From positions 1 to 16,640 of the forward strand of contig JAHBBC010000090.1 in the NCBI GenBank assembly GCA_019915015.1: a DNA stretch of 16,640 nucleotides, read 5' to 3'. The notes beneath the pieces were generated by a model. It ran no database searches and was not told the DNA's origin. It was given only the letters and a program-made list of their open reading frames with translations. This DNA is from Auriscalpium vulgare. Lineage: Eukaryota; Basidiomycota; Agaricomycetes; Russulales; Auriscalpiaceae. The translations under genes were made by a program, and so were the position numbers. Shown here in pieces: positions 8,662 through 16,640 of this stretch. Every line of letters begins with the position of its first letter. Within the stretch, counting starts at the first letter, position 1.

Positions 8662-10533
8662 AACGGAATCTCAACACTGGAAGAGTTCGCAACATTCCAT
8701 CGCGACTTCTTGACGCTCTCCAGCTATCTTATCAAGCACAAGCGCCTCTCAGACCTCCAGCAACAACGAGAATTCGTTCGAGGCATCCCAGCTGAGCTTT
8801 GGCAGCGTGTCCATGCTCGCCTTCAGATCAAATTGCCAGACCAGGAGCCAGAAGACCCCTATCTTGTTTCTGACGTCAAGGACGCAACGAACTATGTTCT
8901 ACATGGCACAGCAGCCTCTTCCTTTCGCAACGACACCGCTTTAGCACCCAGCTCATCGTTAACGCCAGCCCCAGCGATCAAGACAGAAGAACTCCTTGTC
9001 ACCCTCGTTCGTTCGCTCACCCAAGCAATTCAAGGCAATAGCGCAGTCCCAGCAGCCTTGTCCACGCCCACACCTGCTCCAGTTGACACCATTCGCTCAG
9101 AGAATCGTTGCCTATATGATGGCGCTCCAGATCATCACATCGCGAACTGTCCTGCAGTCGAAGAAGACATCCGCACTGGCTACGTCAAGCGAAACCATGA
9201 AGGACGAGTCATACTACCTGGTGGAGGATTTGTTCCCCGCTTTATTACAGGCAACACCCTTCGTGATCGCATGATGGAGTGGCATCGACGCAACCCAGGC
9301 CAGCGCGCACAAGCCCAGATGATGCTCGCAGTTGAGCCGCTCTCGACGTTCACGCTTTCCGCGACAGATCGCATCGCCGCACTTGAAGCGGAGCTAGCAG
9401 CACTGAAAGGCCCACAGGCTCGCGATTCGTTCAAGTTGGTCTTCGACGGCGTAGAAGTGCCCCCTCGTCGAACCGCGAACGTGAAGCCGACTCAAGATGC
9501 CCCACCAGTTCAAGCTCCAGCTCCAGCGCAAGCTCCCGCTCCTAGCCCAGCACAGTCATCAGCACCTCGCACACCTTCGCACCCCTTTGCCAAAGCTCGT
9601 GACGCTACTTCCGCCCCAGTCAAGCAGACACGCTTTGTCCCTGCAGACCCGCCCAGGCCTTTGAATGCGCGAGACACCGCTTACAAGACAAATGCTCCAG
9701 TTCACAAGACAGAGATAGCAGACACAGTGTTTGCTCGCTCGATGAAAGCGAACTCGATCACGCTCACACCTGAGGAACTCCTTTCACTCTCGCCAGAGGT
9801 CCGCGCGAAGTATCGCGATGTTGTCACACCTCGTCGTGCAGTCAATGAGCAAGTCATTTCCAGTTTCCCCACTGTTGAAGAGGTCCCAGAAGACATAGTC
9901 TCGCCCGCCGCGGCAATTGCCGAAGCTGAAGCCAAGACGTTTGCAAACTATGTCCCTGCCCCTCGTGTTATCGCGCCAGATCGCAATAACCCTCCGCCCG
10001 GTGTCCTAGTCATTGATGATCCATATGAGACGTACCTGATGGACTTAGCCCCTGAAGAAGAGCCTAAAGTCTTGACTGTCGCCCGCGAATCACATGCGCT
10101 CCGCTCCATCGACGCTATCATTGACAACAAAGACACAGTTGAATGCCTTTTGGATCCCGGGTCACAGATTATCTCGATGTCAGAAGAGATTTGTCACCAT
10201 CTTGGCCTTGCATACGACCCTTCGATCCGCATTCGTGTTCAGAGTGCCAACACACACTATGACAGCTCGCTTGGATTAGCTCGCAACGTCCCCGTCAAGA
10301 TCGCGAATATTACCATCTACTTGCAGATCCACGTCATTCGCAACGTCGCGTACGACATTCTACTTGGACGCCCCTTCGACGTTATCACAGAGAGTGTTGT
10401 GCGCAACTTCAAGAACGAAGACCAGACTGTTACGCTTCGCAATCCCAACTCGACAGCTGTTGTCACAGTGCCTACGTTCCCTAGAGGGCATCATCGGTTT
10501 CGAGTCTCACAGGAGACAACTTTCGCTGCTTGA
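8659..10533 (+). CDS. Gag C-terminal part and aspartic protease
   Basis: Frame 1 continues Gag through FHRDFLTLSSYLIKHKRLSD and RLQIKLPDQEPEDPY. A zinc-knuckle region follows at 9109-9150, CLYDGAPDHHIANC, in which the second Cys of CX2CX4HX4C is Asp (codon 9118-9120). A Pro/Ala-rich linker (about 9500-9600) leads to the aspartic protease: LLDPGSQIISM with catalytic Asp at 10153-10155, and the later AYDILLGRPFDV block. The protease cleaves the polyprotein. The frame ends at TGA 10531-10533, where the next base frame (+1) carries on as DYLEDGEE. In related elements Gag and Pol are often one continuous frame, so the break could be a defect or a +1 recoding site. Confidence 0.75.
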   Translation, partial: ANGISTLEEFATFHRDFLTLSSYLIKHKRLSDLQQQREFVRGIPAELWQRVHARLQIKLPDQEPEDPYLVSDVKDATNYVLHGTAASSFRNDTALAPSSSLTPAPAIKTEELLVTLVRSLTQAIQGNSAVPAALSTPTPAPVDTIRSENRCLYDGAPDHHIANCPAVEEDIRTGYVKRNHEGRVILPGGGFVPRFITGNTLRDRMMEWHRRNPGQRAQAQMMLAVEPLSTFTLSATDRIAALEAELAALKGPQARDSFKLVFDGVEVPPRRTANVKPTQDAPPVQAPAPAQAPAPSPAQSSAPRTPSHPFAKARDATSAPVKQTRFVPADPPRPLNARDTAYKTNAPVHKTEIADTVFARSMKANSITLTPEELLSLSPEVRAKYRDVVTPRRAVNEQVISSFPTVEEVPEDIVSPAAAIAEAEAKTFANYVPAPRVIAPDRNNPPPGVLVIDDPYETYLMDLAPEEEPKVLTVARESHALRSIDAIIDNKDTVECLLDPGSQIISMSEEICHHLGLAYDPSIRIRVQSANTHYDSSLGLARNVPVKIANITIYLQIHVIRNVAYDILLGRPFDVITESVVRNFKNEDQTVTLRNPNSTAVVTVPTFPRGHHRFRVSQETTFAA

Positions 10534-11767
10534 TTATCTAGAAGATGGTGAAGAAGTCGCCCTCATCTTGGAAGGCGACGGCGCGAGTGTTCGCGCACTT
10601 GCTTATACCCCTCTTGACCCTTCAGACGAATCCTCGCTCCAGTTTGCTTATTTAACCGCCTCCGACGCTCGTTCTTTGCTTCCCAACCACGCCGCTCCAG
10701 CAGCTTTTACAGTTTTGACTTCAACGTTCGCTCCAAATCCCGCCTCAACGCAATCCACACTCTTTTCTACCTTTGCCTCAGACCTTCGTCCACTGCCTTT
10801 GCCAGAGAATCAGATACCCCCAGTTCGCGAAACGTTTGCGAAGCGCAAGTACAAGCCCGTTGCCCAGAAAGTCAAGCCTGTGCTAGGCTCAGTCCCAGAA
10901 CAGTTCCGCATAGTTCGCAACATACAGGGAGATCCCCTTGCATCGCTCCCTATGCTCCCTACGCATCCCCCGCCCTTTGTACCCACCGGACGCTACACGC
11001 AAGAACGCAAAGACACTGTTGATAGCCAAGAGTGCTACAATTTCCTTCAGCCAGCCGAACGAGACCTATTGCACCACGTCATTTCAGTTCACAACGACGC
11101 TTTCGCTTGGAATGACTCAGAGCGAGGCAGTTTCAAGCGCGAGTTCTTTCCTCCAGTCCAAATCCCTGTTGTTCCGCATACACCTTGGGTACAGCGCAAT
11201 ATTCCGATCCCACCAGGTCTTTACAAAGAAGTCACAGATCTCATTCGTCGCAAGATTCATGCATGCACATATGAAGACTCGAATTCATCGTATCGTTCGC
11301 GTTGGTTCTGCGTCGCGAAGAAAGATGGCAAGTCGCTACGCATTGTTCACAGTCTTGAGCCCCTCAACGCCGTCACTATCGCACATTCCGGAGTCACACC
11401 CACGCCTGAGCACCTTGCAGAACAGTTCGGAGGCCGCGCATGCGGTGGAATACTCGATCTCTACGTTGGCTATGACGAACGCCTCATTGACGAAGACTCG
11501 CGAGATCTCACTACGTTCCAGACGCCCTTTGGAGCCAAGCGCCTTGTCACCCTACCCATGGGATGGACGAACTCAGTTCCTATCTTCCATGACGACGTCA
11601 CGTACATCCTCCAGCCTGAGATACCAGCGATTACAGTCCCCTACATCGACGATGTCCCACTCAAAGGTCCCGCATCCGAGTATCTTGACGAATATGGCAA
11701 GCCCGAGCACATCGCGAACAATCGCAACATCCGCCGTTTTGTCTGGGAGCACTTCCAGAATGTCAAC
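10532..11767 (+). CDS. pol: Pol: reverse transcriptase, palm and fingers
   Basis: Frame 2 begins in homology at DYLEDGEEVALILEGDG (10532) and runs through a linker to the RT. Recognisable blocks are SRWFCVAKKDGKSLRIVHSL, then GILDLYVGYDERLID with the first catalytic Asp at 11456-11458, TTFQTPFGAKRLVTLPMGWT, and YIDD (11642-11653), the active-site box with the other two Asp. The enzyme copies the element RNA into DNA inside the particle. At about 11767 the frame drops by one base: AAC-GTA should read AAC-CGT (NRILQRMKYCGG), so one C of a CC pair appears lost. The nominal frame stops at 11783-11785. Confidence 0.85.
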
Positions 11768-12090
11768 GTATCTTGCAGCGCATGAAGTATTGTGGTGGCA
11801 CATTCTCTGGCACCAAGTCTATCATTATCAGTCGCGAGTTCACCGTTCTTGGCCATCGTTGCACCCCAGAAGGTCGACGTCCTGACGAGTCCACTGTCTC
11901 AGTTATCCGCAACTGGGGCCCCTGCAAAGATGTCTCTGACGTTCGTGCATTCCTTGGTACCATTGGAGTCTGCCGCATTTTCATCGACTCGTTCGCGAAA
12001 CGTGCCCACGTCTTGACACAGCTTACTCGCAAAGGTGTCCCATTCGAGTTCGGACCAGAACATATTGCCGCTCAAGAAGACCTTAAGTAG
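11767..12090 (+). CDS. pol: Pol: reverse transcriptase thumb/connection
   Basis: Frame 1 continues as RILQRMKYCGGTFSGTKSI, followed by REFTVLGHRCTPEGRRPDE and DVRAFLGTIGVCRIFIDSFA. This is the standard Ty3/gypsy block between the RT palm and RNase H, where the template and primer are gripped. It ends AAQEDLK at a TAG (12088-12090). RNase H resumes two bases later in frame 0 (LLASPALRAINY). One missing base beside the TAG would remove the stop and the shift together. Confidence 0.8.
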   Translation, partial: RILQRMKYCGGTFSGTKSIIISREFTVLGHRCTPEGRRPDESTVSVIRNWGPCKDVSDVRAFLGTIGVCRIFIDSFAKRAHVLTQLTRKGVPFEFGPEHIAAQEDLK

Positions 12091-12092
12091 CC

Positions 12093-13682
12093 TTGCTCGC
12101 CTCGCCAGCGCTCCGTGCCATCAACTATGAATCACCCGACCCAGTTGTCTTAGCTGTTGACTCCTCGTACATTGCAATAGGCTATATCTTAGCGCAAGAC
12201 GTCGCGACCCCCAAGAAGACGCTCCGCTATATCAATCGCTTTGGTTCTATCACGCTCAACGACCGCGAACGACGCTTCTCCCAGCCTAAGCTTGAGATTT
12301 ACGGCCTTTTCCGTGCACTACGCACACTCCGCATCTATCTACTTGGCGTTCGCAACCTAGTTGTTGAAGTAGACGCTAGCGCTATCAAAGGAATGCTCAA
12401 GAACCCGGATCTCGTCCCTAGTGCAAGTATCAATCGATGGATTCTAGGCATCCTCATCTTCCATTTCAAGCTTCGCCACGTTCCAGGGGTTCGCCATGGA
12501 CCAGACGGACTTTCGCGACATAGACAAGAAGGTGAAGATACCCCAGCAGAGACAGAACAAGATGACAGTTATGACGATTGGCTTGATAACATGCATGGAT
12601 TCCTTCACATTGTCTACCCTTCGCCTTCTGCGTTTCGTTCCCACATCCTAGCTGTGCCCACCCACCCTCCCTGCTTCGCGACCTATGCCCTGACCGAGGA
12701 CGGTCAAGACTTCAGTAAGGAGGAGGAGGAGCCCAAGCTCTGTTATGACGATGTGCCACGTTCCGACTCAGCTAGAACCCACGACCTTCGCATTCAAGCA
12801 GTCCACAATTGGTTAAGGAAACCAGAACGCCCAGAAGACTTGTCAGATTCTGAGTTCGCGACCTTTGTCCGCTATGCGACGCGCTTCTTTATCGACAAGA
12901 CAAGACTTTGGCGACGCAGTCTTGATGGCGCACACAAGCTTGTGATACAACCAGCTCAACGACTTCAAGTTCTTGCAGAATGTCATGATCGTGTTGGACA
13001 TCGCGGAGTTTTTGCTACAAGATCGCTTATTCAAGAACGTTTTTGGTGGCCAGCTTCCGAAGCGGATGCCATGTGGTATGTCCGCAGCTGTCTCATCTGT
13101 CAGCAGCGTCAGAAGCGTCAAGTTCTCATCCCCCCGGTTGTTGCGACACCCGCTGCGCTCTTCGCGAAGATCTACGTTGACACAATGCATATGCCAGTCT
13201 CTAACGGCTTTCGCTATATTGTTCAAGGACGCTGTTCACTCACCCAGTACCCCGAGTTTCGACTCCTACGCCGTGAGACAGCCAAGGCCATTGCAGATTG
13301 GGTCTTTGAAGATATCCTTTGTCGTTGGGGTTCATTAAGCGAAATCGTCACAGACAACGGAGGCCCATTTGTCAAGGCACTTGACTATCTGTCCAAGAAG
13401 TACAACATTCGCCATATTCGCATCAGTGGTTACAATTCGCGAGCCAACGGCATCGTTGAGCGTGCACACTTTGACGTTCGTCAAGCATTGTTCAAGGCCT
13501 GCGATGGAGAACAGAGTCGCTGGTCTATGTCTGCGCACACAGTCTTTTGGTCCGAGCGCCTTACTACAAGACGCCGCATGGGTTGCTCGCCCTACTTTGC
13601 AGTCACAGGTTGTCATCCGCTCATTCCCCTTGACATATCCGAAGCAACGTACCTCTTGCCGCCGCCACGTCCATTCTTTCGA
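12093..13682 (+). CDS. pol: Pol: RNase H and integrase
   Basis: Frame 0. RNase H motifs are VVLAVDSSYIAIGYILAQ (Asp 12159-12161), FSQPKLEIYGLFRAL, VVEVDASAIKGML and the end GPDGLSRH; this domain degrades the RNA strand of the hybrid. A linker containing ALTEDGQDFSKEEEEPK follows. Integrase has an HHCC zinc domain (ECHDRVGH from 12984, CLICQQR) and a complete D,D,E triad: Asp in YVDTMHM (13179-13181), Asp in IVTDNGGPF (13353-13355) and Glu in IVERAHF (13458-13460). It inserts the cDNA into the genome. Homology leaves the frame near 13680; the nominal stop is 13710-13712. Confidence 0.88.
12690..12728 (+). promoter_or_regulatory. Candidate central polypurine tract
   Basis: Bases 12690-12726 match 14389-14425, the 37 bp ending exactly at the 3' LTR, at 34 of 37 positions. 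The purine run AAGGAGGAGGAG (12717-12728) lies in the linker between RNase H and integrase. A second PPT in this region is known from Ty1 and lentiviruses, where it primes a second plus strand. Function here is inferred. Confidence 0.5.
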
Positions 13683-14177
13683 CCACAGACCTCATTGCAC
13701 GACGCGCCATAGCCCTCAGAAGCGACACGAGCACATTTCACACCTGCGTTCCAGGTTTTTGCACATCGTCTAGCAGCAGCAGAGCGCTTTGAGCGTGACC
13801 ACGCAGCGACCATTCGCGACTTTGATTTCAAGCGTGGAGACCTTGTATTGATCCGCCACACCGCTATCGAGAAGTCGCTAAACCGCAAGATGCGCCCTCG
13901 CTATCTAGGCCCCCTTGTTGTTGTATCGCGAAACCGCGGAGGCGCCTACCTTGTTGCAGAACTAGATGGTTCCGTCTTTGATCGACCCATTGCCGCCTTC
14001 AGAGTCATCCCCTTCTTTGCGCGAAAGCGAATTGAAGTGGACTTAGATGCCATTGATATTGACACTACTCGACTTCGCGAACTAGAAGCTTCCCAGTCCT
14101 TAGGAGACGATGACAGCTTAGAAGACATGCCAATAGCCGATGAAGACGACATGGATGGTCCCCCAGATGGCTCCTGA
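13682..14177 (+). CDS. pol: Pol: integrase C-terminal tail (GPY/F-like), frameshifted
   Basis: Reading by homology, the product continues in frame 2 as TTDLIARRAIAL-like residues (13682-13717). It then moves to frame 1 (QKRHEHISHL, 13717 onward) and to frame 0 from about 13753 (VFAHRLAAAERFERDHAATI). Each step is what one lost base would give, two of them at C runs. The tail contains RDFDFKRGDLVLIRHTA and RPRYLGPLVVVSRNRGGAY, an integrase GPY/F-type module thought to help multimerisation and target contact. It ends in an acidic segment (DDDSLEDMPIADEDDMD) and stops at TGA 14175-14177. No chromodomain is visible. Confidence 0.75.
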
Positions 14178-14388
14178 CTCCTTTGTTTTGTTTCTCTTTC
14201 CAGCATGCTACGCATGGTTTCCCTTGTGTTTGTTTAAGTTTTGTTTCCCTTCTGCCCATGCCATTTACAGAGACCAAGAAGGGACATTCAAGTTCGCTAT
14301 ATGCTTCACTCTTCCATTTCTGTATCCTTTCGTTCCCACCCACCGCAGCCCCCAGCACTCCTTTGCCGACCCGTATTCAACGCACGCG
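14178..14388 (+). other. Non-coding stretch between pol and the polypurine tract
   Basis: No gene is seen. The stretch is rich in T and pyrimidines (for example TTTGTTTTGTTTCTC near 14183), as often found upstream of a retrotransposon PPT. Confidence 0.6.
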
Positions 14389-14425
14389 CTGACCGAGGAC
14401 GGTCAGATCTTCAGTAAGGAGGAGG
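14389..14425 (+). promoter_or_regulatory. Polypurine tract and upstream repeat
   Basis: AAGGAGGAGG (14416-14425) abuts the first base of the 3' LTR, the position expected of the plus-strand primer. It is the 3' end of a 37-bp block also found inside pol at 12690-12726. Both copies translate in one frame as ALTEDGQ-x-FSKEE. Confidence 0.8.
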
Positions 14426-15582
14426 TGATACGCCCCCAGCGCGGGTGGCTTCTGTTTTCGCATTTTTGGCACGTTCTATCGCCTCAACATCGACTATCGC
14501 AACACATCGCGCTCGCAGTTCCAGCCAAGACACTAGCACACTTGTAGCAACACGGGCCTATACTCCTTGACGTCTCCATCGATTCTCTACCATCCAGGCC
14601 ACGCAGGATGATTGCACAAGTCCCCAAGTCATGTGTACACGCCCACCAAGTCACCAAGACGTTCTGAGCCAGCCATTAGCATTCTGTGCGCACGTCGCAA
14701 TGTCTCGCGCATACATCCACATGTTGCCCTCGCCTCCCACCTCGTTCCCAGAGCGTCCTAGCGTTGCGCAGCCCCTCGACACGTCACCCACAGGTCCCAG
14801 GGTCCGGTCTAGATGCAGTGTCTCAGAGCAATGTTCCGGTTTGATGGTTTCCGATACGTCGCGATCCGCATATCTCGGAGTTTCACATGGAGATAGCACA
14901 GCCTTGCTGTTCCGATACGTCGCGATGCTTGTTTCTGATTGGATACGCCTTCTAGAATGTCTCACTATCCCCATACTTACCAGATGACTCACAGTAGCCA
15001 CAGAGACATGTTTCCCGTGTATATCTGTTGGTAGCTAGGTCACTGAATAGGAGACAACTTCTCCCCTCCAGAGTCAACGTCTCAAACCTTTGCAACATCG
15101 TTTTATCGCGTTCAACATCGACCTCGACCTTCAACTTCGCAGCGCCCAAGATTATAGCCTTCACCTTCGCAGAGCCCACGTTTACAAGCCTTCAACTTCG
15201 CAGAGCACATTGTTTTCACCTTGTCCAGCGTTATCGCGTTACGTCGCGACCTTCGTATCACCTTGTCCCCTTGTCCCCTCATCCTCGCCTTTGTTCCCCC
15301 ATCGTCTCAGCCCTCCAGCAAGGTATTCTCAAGCTCGCTACACATCGCAACGTCCTGTTCCGCACTAGCAGTGTCGACTTCCATCCCAGATCACCTTGTC
15401 CATCGTCCTATCGCCCTCCAAGTCACCTAGCGACTTCCCCCCAGCGTTCACGCCTCTCCCCGAGTCATCTGTAGGTCCTGGGACGCGCCCCCAACCTGTT
15501 ACTAGCACCGCTCGAGCCAGCAGGAGTTGGTTTTGTGGTTTGTTTTGCCATCTGACCGCCTGTGCGCCGAGATAGGTCATCA
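14426..15582 (+). repeat. 3' long terminal repeat (1157 bp)
   Basis: It begins TGATACGCCC and ends GGTCATCA. It matches the 5' LTR except for lacking one TA near 15103. It contains the same 17-bp repeat pair and 30-bp array. Transcript 3' processing would occur here. Confidence 0.95.
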
Positions 15583-15586
15583 GCGG
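15583..15586 (+). repeat. Target-site duplication, right copy (GCGG)
   Basis: GCGG directly follows the 3' LTR and matches 6711-6714. Confidence 0.85.
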
Positions 15587-15977
15587 AGCAGCCGCGTTTG
15601 AGCTGGGTGGCGATGTCAGATGTGACCGCATCGGGGGACTCGAGGGCCGATTTGAGATTAGCGCCGTGGTGCGTAATTTCGCGATCTCCCGTAAAGCCGA
15701 TGTTGGCACCGAAGCGGATTATATTAAGCAGGGATTCTACAAACAGGGGGTCGGGGTAGTCTGATAAGTAATGAGCCCAGGCTTCATGAACAAGGGGGGA
15801 TGAGACGGTGGGGAGAGGGCCGGAGTTGAGATCGGGGTGGTTGGCGCGCGGGTCCGTGTTTGGACGCGCGGGGGGAATGCCGAGTGGGGAAAAAGCCGGG
15901 GAAGCGAGGGAGCCTGTGACCGATGATATGCCGTGTGAGGATGGTGGCGCGACGTGCGCGAGCGTCGTGCCAAGATC
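15583..15977 (-). pseudogene. DIRS-like reverse transcriptase, N-terminal part, split by the LTR element
   Basis: After the amber codon at 15978-15980 the same - strand frame stays open for about 131 codons to the LTR. It begins DLGTTLAHVAPPSSHGISS, passes a Pro-rich stretch, and reaches EAWAHYLSDYPDPLFVESLL, FGANIGFTGDREITHHGANL and DIATQLKRGCSA. I know this W-x3-L-x2-YPD...IG-x-TG pattern from the region just ahead of the RT in basidiomycete DIRS-like elements. It joins in frame to GPFDRAPFPHFRVSPLG at 6595-6710 once the LTR element and one GCGG are removed. No YxDD box is present, because that part lies outside the window. Confidence 0.6.
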
Positions 15978-16640
15978 CTAGCCCGATTTGGACTTTGCCT
16001 CGTGCTCGTGGGCGCCGTGCGCCTTGCCGCATACGAGGCAGGTGTGTGCGCGACCCCAATGACAGGGAGTGGTTTGGCACTGCCCGGTGTTGAACTTGAG
16101 GCAGGGGCCGCTGGACTGCGACGCGCCCTGCTGCTGTTGCTGCCCGCCGTGTGACGATTGATGCTGCGGCTGCTGCGGCTTCTTCTTCCCGCCCGATTGG
16201 GAAGAAGGCGCTGGTGCCTGCGCGCGCAGGCGCCCGAAAAGGCGCATGGCCTGGATCCGTGTGTCAATGGTGCGCCAGCCCGTGTAGATGGCGTGCGACA
16301 TCTCGCGAATGCGAGTGTCGAAAAAGAGACAATGATAGTCGTACACTGCGGCCCACTCGTGCGTCATAGAGAAGTCCAGTAGCTGGGCGGTGTACGCGTT
16401 GAAGCCGTGCGCGATGCCGGCGATGACGGGGGCGGTGGCGCCGGAGTTACTGAGCCCGCCGAGGATGATGTTGAAGAAAGTTTGGAGGGGGATGAGGAGG
16501 GAGGAAGCGGAGCGGTAGTCCGCGCCGGCCTCGTCGACGATTTCGATCTGATCGGAATGCCCGATTCCGATCGTCTTCTTCGTCTTCTTGTCCCGATTCC
16601 GGATGTCCAGCTTCCAGAGATCCGCCGCGCGGAACTCGCT
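15978..16640 (-). CDS. Gag-like protein of a DIRS-like retroelement (5' partial)
   Basis: The - strand frame is open from the right window edge to a TAG at 15978-15980, about 220 codons. It starts SEFRAADLWKLDIRNRDKKT, has a hydrophobic helical stretch (LLIPLQTFFNIILGGL), then EWAAVYDYHCLFFDTRIREM. A Gln/Ser-rich linker (GGQQQQQGAS) leads to a Cys/His cluster: CLKFNTGQC, C in TTPCHWGRAH, then CLVCGKAHGAHEH. The cluster looks like a CCCH-type finger plus a further Cys/His pair, suited to binding RNA or DNA. Together with the RT that follows in the same frame this suggests a Gag-like protein of a DIRS-type element. Family placement is from pattern memory only; the true start lies outside the window. 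Confidence 0.55.
   Translation of the reverse strand, partial: SEFRAADLWKLDIRNRDKKTKKTIGIGHSDQIEIVDEAGADYRSASSLLIPLQTFFNIILGGLSNSGATAPVIAGIAHGFNAYTAQLLDFSMTHEWAAVYDYHCLFFDTRIREMSHAIYTGWRTIDTRIQAMRLFGRLRAQAPAPSSQSGGKKKPQQPQHQSSHGGQQQQQGASQSSGPCLKFNTGQCQTTPCHWGRAHTCLVCGKAHGAHEHEAKSKSG

Larger units (their letters stand above)
6715..15582 (+). mobile_element. Ty3/gypsy LTR retrotransposon, full length (8868 bp)
   Basis: The element has two direct LTRs, a primer-binding site, a polypurine tract and a target duplication. The internal order Gag, protease, reverse transcriptase, RNase H, integrase is the Ty3/gypsy (Metaviridae) order; Ty1/copia elements have integrase before RT. The integrase ends in a GPY/F-like module and no chromodomain is visible. 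Length and layout fit the gypsy elements common in Agaricomycetes. It inserted into a DIRS-like retroelement. LTRs are almost identical, indicating a recent insertion, yet the coding region contains about seven single-base frame changes. Confidence 0.93.

Noticed and set aside
8641..8713. Programmed -1 frameshift inside gag
   Set aside because: The break lies in the middle of the Gag capsid region, not at a Gag/Pol boundary, and no slippery heptamer is visible. A lost base in a C run is simpler.
13760..14177. Chromodomain at the integrase C-terminus
   Set aside because: The region has a GPY/F-like block and an acidic tail but no aromatic-cage pattern of a chromodomain.
15737..16267. Pro/Arg-rich 176-codon open frame on the - strand
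   Set aside because: It overlaps the Gag-like frame in another phase. The Gag-like frame has clear Cys/His motifs and continues to the window edge, so this one is a shadow.

Overview
The window looks like a transposon-rich piece of a filamentous fungal genome, most likely a basidiomycete (Agaricomycetes). The reasons are short spliceosomal introns of 52-73 nt with GT...AG ends, retroelement families I recognise from that group, and no bacterial gene organisation. I see no host housekeeping gene. Essentially the whole window is three mobile elements, two of which appear to interrupt the third.

Region 1 (1 to about 6595, + strand) holds most of one large intron-containing gene of a DNA transposon. 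Its N-terminal part is a Ulp1-type (C48) cysteine protease. Next comes a long Ser-rich basic linker with a C2HC zinc finger. The C-terminal part is a DDE-type transposase that loosely resembles P-element/THAP9 transposases. The reading frame is open at the left edge, so the 5' end and the left terminus lie outside the window. Seven introns can be placed, and about four single-base frame breaks are needed to read the gene through. Bases 6354 to about 6595 are its non-coding 3' end.

Region 2 is a DIRS-like retroelement on the - strand, present as 15583-16640 (Gag-like protein, then the start of a reverse transcriptase, open at the right window edge) and as 6595-6714 (the next piece of the same reverse transcriptase). 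The reverse transcriptase homology stops abruptly near 6595, where the DNA transposon begins. The DNA transposon therefore probably also inserted into this gene.

Region 3 (6715-15582, + strand) is a complete Ty3/gypsy LTR retrotransposon of 8868 bp. It has 1159/1157-bp LTRs that differ, as far as I can see, by one 2-bp indel. Other parts are TGAT...ATCA ends, a tRNA primer-binding site, Gag, aspartic protease, reverse transcriptase, RNase H, integrase with a GPY/F-type tail, a polypurine tract and a 4-bp target duplication (GCGG). Removing the element plus one GCGG rejoins the two DIRS-like pieces exactly in frame. All catalytic motifs are readable, but the coding region is cut by about seven single-base frame changes, several at C runs. 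That conflicts with near-identical LTRs and points to assembly indels or to mobilisation in trans.

The points most worth a second look are a 37-bp copy of the polypurine-tract region in the middle of pol (a candidate central PPT), a strong excess of the palindrome TCGCGA across the LTR element, an in-frame amber codon between Gag-like and RT parts of the DIRS-like element, and the Ulp1-zinc finger-DDE fusion of the DNA transposon.
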